A DNA stretch of 64,000 bases from Planctomycetota bacterium (lineage in GTDB: Bacteria; Planctomycetota; PLA2; JAEUHO01): the NCBI GenBank assembly GCA_029259775.1, contig JAJDEN010000005.1:173203-237202 (forward strand). Direction: 5' to 3'. Shown here in pieces: positions 8,280 through 16,518 of this stretch (the first letter of the stretch is position 1; the number at the start of each line of letters is the position of its first letter). The notes below the pieces were generated by a model. That model saw only the letters and a program-made list of their open reading frames with translations, made no database searches and had not been told where the DNA came from. The translations under genes and the position numbers were made by a program.

Positions 8280-10702
8280 CCTCCGACACGAACACGTACA
8301 ACCCGGAAGATCCGCGAATCACCGCGTACGCGTTGGGTGAGCTCGAGGGCTCGGAGCAGGAGGCCTTCGAGCAGCTGCTCGAGGCGAGCCCGGAGCTGCA
8401 GGCCGAGGTCAAAACGATCCGTGCGCTAGGTGGGCAGCTCGAGGCGGAGCTGGCGACGTCGTGTGACGAGCAGCTCGGCTTGCAGAGCCGCAGTACGGTG
8501 ATCCAGCGAGCGACACACCGGGCAGGGCTCAAGACGCGGCTGACGCTGATGGAGCGGGTCGTGCGGGTGGCGGCTGTCCTGGTGATCGGGCTGCCGGTGC
8601 TCTTCGTTGTTCTTGCGATCACGATTCGGGGAGGTGGTGGCGGCCAGGGCTTCCCCTCGGATGGACATGATGCAGCGGAGCAAGCTGCGCTGGAGGAAGC
8701 GCGGCTCACCGGTGCCAGTACGCCGCTCATCAATCTGGATGAAGTCAGCAACGTCCCCGAAGACGGATGGTCTGCCGGCTTCGACAACGGCGGGGCCGGC
8801 CTGCCTGCGAGCGCCACGTTGAAGCCCGGGGCGAAGGCCAAGGGCGGCACGGGCGTCGCCGGTGGTGGTGACGGTGGCGAAGCGTCCGAAGAGACCACGG
8901 AAGTCGTGAACGACCCGCTCGACGCGTGGGAGCGCGAGATCGCCCACCGCAAGCCGCGCGACCAGGCGAAGATCTACCGTGGTGCGGGCGACCCGCGGCC
9001 CTCGGGGCCGCACCCCGATCCGGTCGGGGCCCGCGGATTGCCCCCGAAGGGTGCCTTGCCGCCCGGACTGCGGGAGCCCATGGATCCCACACCGCCTGCC
9101 CCGCCGCCGGAAGCCCCGGCCGTCCCGACGCCCTCGACGCCCATGACGCCCGCGACGGGCACCCCGGGCGACGGCTTGCCCAACGGCCTCGCTCCGAACA
9201 AGAAGCCCGTCCCGGCTTCCGGGAGCCACGCGTACGAAACGCCCGGTCGCCGCGAGAAGACGATCGTGCCCAAGTACGTCTCCCCCTTCTACCGGGTGAC
9301 GGCGCGTAGCGGCCACACCTCGACCTTCAGCGTGGACGTCGACACCGCGTCCTACAGCAACGTGCGCCGCAAGCTGCTCGCCGGCTACCTGCCCCACCCG
9401 GGCGAGGTGCGCCTCGAGGAGATCGTCAACTACTTCGACTACGGCTACGCGCCCCCCAGCGATGAAGCGAAGGAGCCCTTCCGCACGCACATCCAGGTCG
9501 CCGCGTGCCCCTGGAACGGCAAGCACCGCCTCGCGCGCATCGCGCTCAAGGGTCGCGTCGTCACGCGGGAGAAGCGCCCCGCCGCCAACCTCGTGCTGCT
9601 CGTCGACGTCTCCGGCTCGATGGAAGACGAAGACAAGCTCCCGCTGGTGAAGTCGGGCCTCATACAACTCGTCGAGAACCTGCGCAAGGACGACCGCATC
9701 GCGATCGTCACCTACGCCAGCACCGCCGAGCTCATCCTGACCTCCACGCCCGGCAGCGAGCGTGAGGCGATCCTGAAGGCCATCACCAACCTGCGCGCCG
9801 GCGGGTCCACCAACGGCGCGGGCGGCATCCAGATGGCCTACGCCGAGGCCCAGAAGGGCTTCCGCAAGGAAGGCGTCAACCGCGTCCTGCTCTGCACCGA
9901 CGGCGACTTCAACGTGGGCATCTCCGACACGGGCCGGCTGGTCCAACTGATCCAGCAGAAGGCCAAGAGCGGCGTCTTCCTGAGCGTGCTCGGCTACGGC
10001 ACGGGCAACTACAAGGACGGCAAGATGGAGGCGCTCTCAGGCAAGGGCAACGGCACCTACGCCTACATCGACAACCAGAAGGAGTCGCGCCGTGTCCTCA
10101 TCGATCAGATGGAAGGCACGCTCGTCACCATCGCCAAGGACGTGAAGTTCCAGGTCTGGTTCAACCCGAAGACCGTCGCGGGCTGGCGCCTGCTCGGCTA
10201 CGAGAACCGCCGCCTCGCCGCGCGCGACTTCAACGACGACAGCAAGGACGCCGGTGAGATCGGCGCGGGCCACGAGGTCACCGCCCTCTACGAGATCATC
10301 CCGACCGGCGGGTCGATTCCCGGCCAGCTCGATCCCAACCCCTTCGTCACCAAGGGCAAGAAGGCGGCGCCTGCCAAGGCCGTCCGCGCTCCCACGCCGG
10401 ACGCCAAGGCGCTCTTCATCTGGCGACTGCGCTGGAAGGCCCCCGAGGGCGACACGAGCAAGCTGGTCGAGCGCAACGTGTTCGACGAGGGTTCCAGCTT
10501 CGAGAAGGCCGACCGCCCGTTCCAGTGGGCCGCGGCGGCGAGCGCCTTCGGGATGCTGCTGCGCCGCTCGCCCTACGCGGGCCAGGCCTCCTGGGATCTC
10601 GTCAAGGAGCTGGCCCTGCCCGCCCAGGGCGAGGACCCGAAGGGCGTGCGCGCCGAGTTCCTGAAGCTGGTCGATCGCGCCCAGCAGCTCAGCAACAGGT
10701 AG
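8276..10702 (+). CDS. Membrane-anchored YfbK-type von Willebrand factor A protein with anti-sigma-like N-terminus
   Basis: An 808-residue protein starting at the ATG overlapping the sigma factor stop; longer in-frame readings overlap that gene. Residues 1-60 (ITAYALGELEGSEQEAFEQL) resemble the cytoplasmic part of anti-sigma/zf-HC2 proteins but lack the His/Cys zinc ligands. A transmembrane segment lies near 97-118 (VAAVLVIGLPVLFVVLAI). A Pro/Gly-rich linker follows to about 320, then the YfbK N-terminal domain (FSVDVDTASYSNVRRKL) and a vWA domain with MIDAS DVSGSMEDED near 443. The C-terminal 190 residues match the DUF3520 region. Extracytoplasmic ligand binding signalling to the sigma factor is plausible but unproven. 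Confidence 0.88.
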   Translation: MTSDTNTYNPEDPRITAYALGELEGSEQEAFEQLLEASPELQAEVKTIRALGGQLEAELATSCDEQLGLQSRSTVIQRATHRAGLKTRLTLMERVVRVAAVLVIGLPVLFVVLAITIRGGGGGQGFPSDGHDAAEQAALEEARLTGASTPLINLDEVSNVPEDGWSAGFDNGGAGLPASATLKPGAKAKGGTGVAGGGDGGEASEETTEVVNDPLDAWEREIAHRKPRDQAKIYRGAGDPRPSGPHPDPVGARGLPPKGALPPGLREPMDPTPPAPPPEAPAVPTPSTPMTPATGTPGDGLPNGLAPNKKPVPASGSHAYETPGRREKTIVPKYVSPFYRVTARSGHTSTFSVDVDTASYSNVRRKLLAGYLPHPGEVRLEEIVNYFDYGYAPPSDEAKEPFRTHIQVAACPWNGKHRLARIALKGRVVTREKRPAANLVLLVDVSGSMEDEDKLPLVKSGLIQLVENLRKDDRIAIVTYASTAELILTSTPGSEREAILKAITNLRAGGSTNGAGGIQMAYAEAQKGFRKEGVNRVLLCTDGDFNVGISDTGRLVQLIQQKAKSGVFLSVLGYGTGNYKDGKMEALSGKGNGTYAYIDNQKESRRVLIDQMEGTLVTIAKDVKFQVWFNPKTVAGWRLLGYENRRLAARDFNDDSKDAGEIGAGHEVTALYEIIPTGGSIPGQLDPNPFVTKGKKAAPAKAVRAPTPDAKALFIWRLRWKAPEGDTSKLVERNVFDEGSSFEKADRPFQWAAAASAFGMLLRRSPYAGQASWDLVKELALPAQGEDPKGVRAEFLKLVDRAQQLSNR

Positions 10703-10730
10703 ATCAGCAATCGCTGGAACCGCTGGGCGG

Positions 10731-12104
10731 CTAGCCGAGTCCTGCGAGCTTGCCTTTGCTGTCACCGATGGCCGTGACCTTGGCGCCCGCACGCTCGAGC
10801 ATCGAGACGTAGAGGTTGCCGAGCGGCGTCCAGCGCGGATAGCGCACGTGGCGCCCGGTCTTCAGCGTGCCGCCGCCACCTCCGGCGAGCAGCACCGGCA
10901 GGTTGTCGTGGTTGTGGCGGTTGCCGTCGCCGATGCCGCTGCCGAGCACGATCATCGAGTTGTCGAGCAACGTGCCTTCGCCCTCCTTCACGCCCTTCAT
11001 CTTGGCGAGCAGGTAGGCGTACTGCGACACGTGGAAGTGGTTGATGCGCTTGACGTCCTCGATCTTCTGCTTGTTGCCCCCGTGGTGCGTCAAGCCGTGG
11101 TGCGCGCCACGCACGCCAATCCACGGGAAGGACGCATTGCTGCCGCCGTTGGCCAGCATGAACGTGGCGACGCGCGTTGTGTCGGTCTGGAACGCCAGCA
11201 CGAGCAGGTCCATCATCAGGCGCATGTGCTCGCGGCGATCGCCCGGCACGCCGGCGGGCACGTCGAAATCCGCCGCCGGGTCCTTGCCGGCCTTGCGCTC
11301 GTCTTCGCTGCGCTCGATGCGCCGCTCGATGTCGCGCAGGCCCGAGAGGTACTCCTCGAGCTTGGCGCGATCCGCGACGCCGATCTTCTTCTTCAGCGCA
11401 CGCGCGTCGCGGCCCACGAAGTCGAGCACGCTCTTGCGACGTCGGAGGCGCTTCGCGCGCGCCTCCTTCGACTCGCCGGGCTTGCCGTCGTTGAACAGGC
11501 GCTCGAAGACGAGGCGCGGGTTGATCTCCTTGGCGACCGGCGTGGTCGGCGTGCGCCAGGACATGTTGGACGAATACGCGCAGGAGTAGCCGGAGTCGCA
11601 GTTGCCGCTCTGGCGGCCGCCCTCGATCCCGAGCTCGACTGAGGCGAAGCGCGTGGCCGCACCGATCTTCTGCGCGGCGACCTGATCGGCGGAGACGCCG
11701 ACACGGATGTTGGCGCCCTTCGTCTTGACGGGATGCGCGCACGTGAGGAACACCGCGACGGAGCGCGCGTGATCCCCTGGCCCATCGCCGTGCGCGCGTG
11801 CCTGGTCCTGTGCCAAGCCCGAGAGCACGAGCAGGTCCTTCTTGTGCGGCTCCAGCGACGTCAACGAGGCCGGCAGCACGTACTCGGCGCCCTCGGCCTT
11901 CGGCGTCCAGTCCTGCATGTGCGCGCCGTTGGGGAAGTACATCCACGCCAGCCGCTGCGGGTGCGTACCGGGCGCGGCATCTTCAGCGCCGGCTGCCCGC
12001 AGGAGCGGCACGCCCATGGCGTCCAGCAAGGGCAGCGCGACGGCGGTCCCCAGGCCGCGCAAGACGGCTCGGCGGCTCAAGGCGGTTCGCAGGGTGCGGC
12101 TCAT
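10731..12104 (-). CDS. DUF1552 family protein, Tat-exported
   Basis: A 457-residue protein starting at the ATG that overlaps the stop of the DUF1592 gene. The N-terminus SRRAVLRGLGTAVALPLLDA is a twin-arginine-type signal. The body (RLAWMYFPNGAHMQDWTPK, then NGGSNASFPWIGVRGAHHG and IVLGSGIGDGNRHNHDNLP) is characteristic of DUF1552, a family expanded in planctomycetes and almost always downstream of DUF1592 cytochromes. The function is unknown; the alkaline-phosphatase/sulfatase-like HxHxxLP region hints at a hydrolase-like fold (inference). Confidence 0.9.
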   Translation of the reverse strand: MSRTLRTALSRRAVLRGLGTAVALPLLDAMGVPLLRAAGAEDAAPGTHPQRLAWMYFPNGAHMQDWTPKAEGAEYVLPASLTSLEPHKKDLLVLSGLAQDQARAHGDGPGDHARSVAVFLTCAHPVKTKGANIRVGVSADQVAAQKIGAATRFASVELGIEGGRQSGNCDSGYSCAYSSNMSWRTPTTPVAKEINPRLVFERLFNDGKPGESKEARAKRLRRRKSVLDFVGRDARALKKKIGVADRAKLEEYLSGLRDIERRIERSEDERKAGKDPAADFDVPAGVPGDRREHMRLMMDLLVLAFQTDTTRVATFMLANGGSNASFPWIGVRGAHHGLTHHGGNKQKIEDVKRINHFHVSQYAYLLAKMKGVKEGEGTLLDNSMIVLGSGIGDGNRHNHDNLPVLLAGGGGGTLKTGRHVRYPRWTPLGNLYVSMLERAGAKVTAIGDSKGKLAGLG

Positions 12105-14506
12105 CGCTCTCCTCCGGCGGTACGACGCATGGTAAAGGCATCCGTGGCCACGATCGCGTGGATGAAGCTCGAGAAGCGCAGACGCTGCGTGCGGGCCTCT
12201 TCCACGATCCGTAGTACCGCCGGGCGGTCGTAGGGTTCCAGGCCCCGTCCGAGGGCGTAGGTCAGCAGTTTCTCGGCGAAGCAGCGCGGGAAGCCGGGAT
12301 CGTCCCGCAAGATCTGGCGCAGTTCCTTGGGCCCCGCAAACGAGCGCCCATCGGGCAGCGTGCCGCTGCTGTCGACCTTCACGGCGCCGTCTCGGACCCG
12401 GACGGCCCCCACGGGGTCGAAGCCCTCCAGGCCGTAGCCGAGGTTGTCCATGCGGTCGTGGCAGACGGCACACGAGGGATCCTCGCGATGCTTCTGCAGC
12501 CGCTCGCGCAACGTGAGCTTGATCAGGGCAGGATCCTCCATCTCGAGCGCGCCCACGCCCGGCGGCGGCGGCGGCGGCGGGGTGCCGAGGATCTCCTCCA
12601 TCAGCCACTTGCCACGCTGCACCGGCGAGGTGCGCGTCGGATACGACGTCAGGGTCAGGATCGACGCATGCCCCAGCAAGCCCCCGCGCTTGCCGCCGAC
12701 GAGCGGGACGCGTCGGAAGCCCTTGCCGGCGAGGTCCCCCATGCCGTAGTGCTTGGCCAGGAGCGGGTCGACGTAGGTGAACGGTGCGTCGAGCAGGTCG
12801 AGGATGCTGCGGTCTTCGCGCACGACCGCCTGGAAGAGCAGTTCGGTCTCGCGCCGCATCGACGCGCGCAGTTGCTCGTCGAACGTCTTGAAGCGGCCGG
12901 GGTCGGGCGCGGCGATGTCGAGCCGACGCAGCTCCAGCCACTGGACGGCGAAGTTCTCGACGAGCGCGCCGGCCCGCCGGTGGTCCAGCATGCGCGCGAC
13001 CTGATCGTGCAGGTGGGCTCGCAGGGTGCCCGCGTCGGCCAGGTCGTCGAGCTCCTGATCCGGGATGCTGCTCCAGAGGAAGTAGGCCAGGCGCGAAGCC
13101 AACTGGTGGTCGTCGAGCGGCAGCGCCTTGGTCCCCGGACCCGAGCGCGCATCGAGCTCGACCCGGAAGAGGAAGTGCGGCGACACGAGGACGGCCTGCA
13201 GCGCAACCTGCACCGCGCCCGTGAAGGGTTCCCCCTCGGCCATGACGCGCATGACCAGGCCGACGTGCTTCTCGATCTCCACGGCGCTAGGCGGCCGGCG
13301 GTAGGCACGCCGAAGCAACTTCTCGAAGACCACCTCCGCGCAGGCGCGCTCCTCGCCCGGCGCGGGTTCGCACGGGATGATGGCGCGGTGCGTGGCAGGC
13401 AGGGAAGCGGCTGCCCCCTCGAGCGGCCCCTGCACCTCGACCCAGTGGATGAACAGGTTGCGATCACGCTGCTTGGGGTCGGGATGGCGCGGCTTGTAGT
13501 AGTCGTTGACGAACGCCGCGGCGACGTCGTAGGTGCCCGCAGAAATACGCGCCTTGACCTCGTAGGTCTTCGGATCCCCCACGATCGCCTTCACGGCATG
13601 GCTCGCGAGCACGCGCCGGTCGAGGCGCACGGTCATGCGCGCGGGTTCGGGACCGGCCTGCTGCGCCGACGCGTGCACGCGCACCACGTACGTACCCGTC
13701 CGACGGAAGCGCATGCTCTTGCGCACCTCGCCGTTCGAGAAGAAGAACGCGCCCTCGCTCGCGGCACGTCCACCGCCGAGGATCGCAAGGTGCTCCGCCG
13801 CATGACGCCGCGCGTTCGGCGCATTCGGATCGATGACGACGAGCGCCTTGTCACTGATGCGCTCGGCCGCGTCGAGGTACTTCTCGAAGAGGATCGGAGG
13901 CAGCGAGAGGACGTCGCCGATGTGATCGAAGCCGTAGCCGACGTCGTCGCTCGGAAACGTGCGCGACGTGTCGAAGTCCACGCCGAGCAGGTCCTTGACC
14001 GTGCGCTGGTACTCGTAGCGGTTGAGCCGGCGCATGGTCACGCGACCCGGGTCGGGCGGCGCCGCTGCCCACGCGGCGGCGAGCGCGTCCGTCCACCACG
14101 TGCTGAAGGCCTTGCGAGCTGCCTCGTCCGGGCGAGGCTCCCCCGGCGGCGGCATCAGCCCGCCCGCCACATGGTTCGCCAGGTGCTCCGCGAGCACGGC
14201 TTCCTCCCGGAGCACTCCGGCCGTGGGCGGCGCGTCGCTGGAGGCCCAGAGGTCGAGATCGAGGGAACCCTCGGGTTCGGCGCCGCTGTGGCACCCCACG
14301 CAGTAGTCGCCCAGCATCGGCTGGATGCGGGTCCGCCACGCGGCGGTCTGAGCCAGCTCGGCGGCCGACGGCCCCTGCGCCACATCGTGGCTGGAGGTTG
14401 CGGGCGGCTCGGCGTCGCCGCAGCCCATCAGCAGGACAACCAGCAGGAGGGCGCTGCACGCCGTCGGCGTACGGGCGGGCAGAGGGGGGCGCGGTCGATG
14501 CTTCAT
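12101..14506 (-). CDS. DUF1587/DUF1595/DUF1592/DUF1588/DUF1585 planctomycete-type cytochrome c lipoprotein
   Basis: An 801-residue protein. I chose the ATG at 14506 because it places a lipoprotein signal (LLLVVLLMGC) correctly; a GTG two codons upstream is possible. A heme site CVGCH lies near 69. Then come DUF1587 (RLNRYEYQRTVKDLLGVDF), DUF1595 (FEKLLRRAYRRPPSAVEIE), DUF1592 (ALQAVLVSPHFLFRVE), DUF1588 (ILTLTSYPTRTSPVQRGKW, with a second CAVCH near 681) and DUF1585 (FAEKLLTYALGRGLEPYD). It is coupled to the DUF1552 gene by an ATGA overlap. Such pairs are hallmark planctomycete cell-envelope proteins of unresolved, probably redox or polymer-degrading, function. Confidence 0.93.
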   Translation of the reverse strand: MKHRPRPPLPARTPTACSALLLVVLLMGCGDAEPPATSSHDVAQGPSAAELAQTAAWRTRIQPMLGDYCVGCHSGAEPEGSLDLDLWASSDAPPTAGVLREEAVLAEHLANHVAGGLMPPPGEPRPDEAARKAFSTWWTDALAAAWAAAPPDPGRVTMRRLNRYEYQRTVKDLLGVDFDTSRTFPSDDVGYGFDHIGDVLSLPPILFEKYLDAAERISDKALVVIDPNAPNARRHAAEHLAILGGGRAASEGAFFFSNGEVRKSMRFRRTGTYVVRVHASAQQAGPEPARMTVRLDRRVLASHAVKAIVGDPKTYEVKARISAGTYDVAAAFVNDYYKPRHPDPKQRDRNLFIHWVEVQGPLEGAAASLPATHRAIIPCEPAPGEERACAEVVFEKLLRRAYRRPPSAVEIEKHVGLVMRVMAEGEPFTGAVQVALQAVLVSPHFLFRVELDARSGPGTKALPLDDHQLASRLAYFLWSSIPDQELDDLADAGTLRAHLHDQVARMLDHRRAGALVENFAVQWLELRRLDIAAPDPGRFKTFDEQLRASMRRETELLFQAVVREDRSILDLLDAPFTYVDPLLAKHYGMGDLAGKGFRRVPLVGGKRGGLLGHASILTLTSYPTRTSPVQRGKWLMEEILGTPPPPPPPGVGALEMEDPALIKLTLRERLQKHREDPSCAVCHDRMDNLGYGLEGFDPVGAVRVRDGAVKVDSSGTLPDGRSFAGPKELRQILRDDPGFPRCFAEKLLTYALGRGLEPYDRPAVLRIVEEARTQRLRFSSFIHAIVATDAFTMRRTAGGER

Positions 14507-14722
14507 CGGCACGAAGGGCCAGGGTACGGGCAGAGGCGCGATCCCCGAGCATCACGTGCCCGGGAAGCGGCCCGGCAGGACGTACCCCCGCGGACACGTG
14601 GGGTTTCGGTCCAGGCCAGGGTGGGAATTGGATGTTGCCGAGGGGCGCCCCCCGGCGCGTAGAGTGGGGCTGGTGGTGTTGGCGAGGACGTCGGCAGGGC
14701 AACCACCATTGGAGTTGATGAC

Positions 14723-15451
14723 GTGGCCGAGCCTGCCGGACCCCGCATCCTCGTGATATCCAGCCATGAGCAGGCGATGCTGCGCTCTGTCGAGGCCCTA
14801 CGTGCCGACCTGCCCGGCGCCGCCGTCGTCGCCTGCCCCTCGCTCGTACACGGCCGCGACGCGGTCACCCGCTGGCGCCCCGACGTGGTGTTCCTGCTCG
14901 AGCGCAGCGAGTCGCTCGAGCCGTGCCTGGAGTTCTGCCACTGGTTGCGCGAGGCGAACACCGATGCAAGCCCTTCGCTCGTGCTGGTCTACCCGAGCAA
15001 GGACGTAAGCGACTGGAAGCGCGTCTACGACGCCCAAGGCGACATGTTCATCGCCTGGGATGGCAACTTCATCGATGGCCTCGCCAGCTGCGTTCGCTCG
15101 CTCGTAGGCCGACGCTACCGCATGGTCAACGCGCCGCTCGAGGCGGGCGCGCTGCAGCTCTTCCCCGAGGGGCTGATCGCGCGCATCGGCGGCCGGCTCG
15201 TGAGCTTCACGCCGATGGAGTTCCGGATCGTGCGTCACCTCGTCGAGAACGCCGGGCGCGTCGTCACCCGCGCGGAGCTCGCCCAGGTGCTCGCCGACGA
15301 TCAACCACCGCGCACACGCGGCCGTCGGCTCGAGGGCCTGCTCTACCAGTTCATCTCCCAGATCCGCAAGAAGCTGGCACCGGACGACAAGGTCATCCGG
15401 AACGTGCGCGGCGTCGGCTACCGGATCGACCTGGGCTACGAACCCGACTGA
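14723..15451 (+). CDS. OmpR-type winged-helix regulator with degenerate receiver domain
   Basis: A 242-residue protein with a GTG start preceded by GGAG at 14711-14714. The first 120 residues have a receiver-like pattern (ILVISSHEQAMLRSVEAL ... RPDVVFLLERS), but the phosphoacceptor Asp expected after DVVF is Leu, so phosphorylation there is unlikely. The C-terminal 100 residues are a Trans_reg_C winged helix (FTPMEFRIVRHLVENAGRVV ... VRGVGYRIDLG). No histidine kinase is adjacent. It lies just upstream of an ABC exporter, which it may control. Confidence 0.85.
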   Translation: MAEPAGPRILVISSHEQAMLRSVEALRADLPGAAVVACPSLVHGRDAVTRWRPDVVFLLERSESLEPCLEFCHWLREANTDASPSLVLVYPSKDVSDWKRVYDAQGDMFIAWDGNFIDGLASCVRSLVGRRYRMVNAPLEAGALQLFPEGLIARIGGRLVSFTPMEFRIVRHLVENAGRVVTRAELAQVLADDQPPRTRGRRLEGLLYQFISQIRKKLAPDDKVIRNVRGVGYRIDLGYEPD

Positions 15452-15471
15452 CCGCACGCCGCGAGGATTCG

Positions 15472-15485
15472 TTTCGTCAACGAAA
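15472..15485. promoter_or_regulatory. Perfect 14-bp palindrome between regulator and ABC genes
   Basis: TTTCGTCAACGAAA is a perfect inverted repeat located 20 bp after the winged-helix regulator stop. It could be an operator or a small terminator stem; no T-run follows. Function is inferred only from position. Confidence 0.3.
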
Positions 15486-15496
15486 GGCGGCAGCCG

Positions 15497-15528
15497 TGTT
15501 GCCAGCTGAGGTCTGTTGCCAGATGAGG
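15497..15528 (+). promoter_or_regulatory. Direct repeats upstream of the ABC transporter genes
   Basis: TGTTGCCAGCTGAGG at 15497-15511 and TGTTGCCAGATGAGG at 15514-15528 differ at one base and are 17 bp apart, 56 bp before the ATPase start. OmpR-type proteins commonly bind tandem direct repeats, so this is a candidate site for the regulator encoded just upstream (inference). Confidence 0.35.
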
Positions 15529-15583
15529 CGGATTGCGCCCCCCCACGGCTGCGCAAGGCACGGCCGCACCTAGAATCGTGCCC

Positions 15584-16354
15584 ATGAACGAAGGTCCTTC
15601 CTCTCCCGCGCTGGCCGTCGAAGGTCTCGCCAAGCGCTTCGGCGACTTCACCGCGGTCGACAACGTGTCGTTTGACTGCCCGCGGGGCGAGATCCTCGGC
15701 ATCGTCGGACCCAACGGCGCGGGCAAGACGACGACGCTCCGCTGCATCGCCGGGATCCTCAAGCCAACGAGCGGGCGCGTGCTGGTCGGAGGCCATGACG
15801 TCATCTTCGACGCGCTCCCGGCCAAGCGGCAGCTGGCGTTCATCCCCGACACGCCGCACCCGTTCGACATGCTCACGGTCACCGAGCACCTGCGTTTCAC
15901 CGCCCTCGCCTACGAGATGAAGGCCGACGAAGCGCGCTTCGATGCGTTGCTCGACGAGTTCGAGCTGACGGCCAAGCGCGACGAGCTGGCTTCTACGCTC
16001 TCGCGGGGCATGCGCCAGAAGCTAGCCATCGCCGCCGCCTTCCTGCACGACCCCTCGGTCATCCTCTTCGACGAGCCTCTGACCGGACTCGACCCCAAGG
16101 CGATCCGGATGATGCGCGGCTCGATCCAGCGGCGCGCCGACGCAGGCGCCACGATCCTCATCTCCTCGCACCTGCTCGACCTCGTCGAGCGCATGTGCGA
16201 TCGCGTGCTCGTCTTGCACGAGGGCCATCGTCTCGCGCTGGGCACGATGGCGTCCATCCGCGAGTCCGCGGCGGGCGCGCACGACGCATCGCTCGAAGAG
16301 GCCTTCTTCGCCATCACCGAGGACGCCCTCACCGAAGACCACGACGCCGCGTGA
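15584..16354 (+). CDS. ABC transporter ATP-binding protein (ABC-2 exporter type)
   Basis: A 256-residue ATPase. Walker A GPNGAGKTT is near residue 44, the signature LSRGMRQKLAIAAAF near 139 and Walker B VILFDEPLTGLDP near 155, followed by the H-loop SSHLLDLVERMCDRV. The ATG at 15584 is preferred over in-frame starts upstream because conserved sequence begins only a few residues later. It overlaps the permease start at 16351 (GTGA). It would energise export by the membrane protein encoded at 16351-17903. Confidence 0.92.
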   Translation: MNEGPSSPALAVEGLAKRFGDFTAVDNVSFDCPRGEILGIVGPNGAGKTTTLRCIAGILKPTSGRVLVGGHDVIFDALPAKRQLAFIPDTPHPFDMLTVTEHLRFTALAYEMKADEARFDALLDEFELTAKRDELASTLSRGMRQKLAIAAAFLHDPSVILFDEPLTGLDPKAIRMMRGSIQRRADAGATILISSHLLDLVERMCDRVLVLHEGHRLALGTMASIRESAAGAHDASLEEAFFAITEDALTEDHDAA

Positions 16355-16518
16355 TCCTCCACCGGGCCGTCCGCTATCTCATCTGGACGCGGTGGAAGAA
16401 CCGCGTGCTCTCGCTCCTGCGCAAGCTGCGCAGCCCCACCGGCGCGCTGGGAGGCATCGTCGCCGCCGCCGTGCTCGTCGCCATCGCCTGGGCGGACGCT
16501 TCGGCGAGGAACTCCTGA
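16351..16518 (+). CDS. N-terminal piece of a split ABC-2 permease (55 residues)
   Basis: GTG start overlaps the ATPase stop. The 55 residues contain a cationic segment (RYLIWTRWKNRVLSLLRKL) and a short hydrophobic helix (GALGGIVAAAVLVAIAWA), which is how putative ABC-exporter permeases begin. It ends at TGA 16516-16518, whose last base is the first base of the ATG of the downstream piece (TGATG). Either the permease is genuinely encoded as two coupled polypeptides or one base has been lost or gained near 16490-16516. Confidence 0.55.
   Translation: MILHRAVRYLIWTRWKNRVLSLLRKLRSPTGALGGIVAAAVLVAIAWADASARNS

Noticed and set aside
16516..16518. TGA in the ABC permease as a second selenocysteine codon
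   Set aside because: Reading on in the same frame gives no protein-like sequence and no redox motif; a frame change explains the data.
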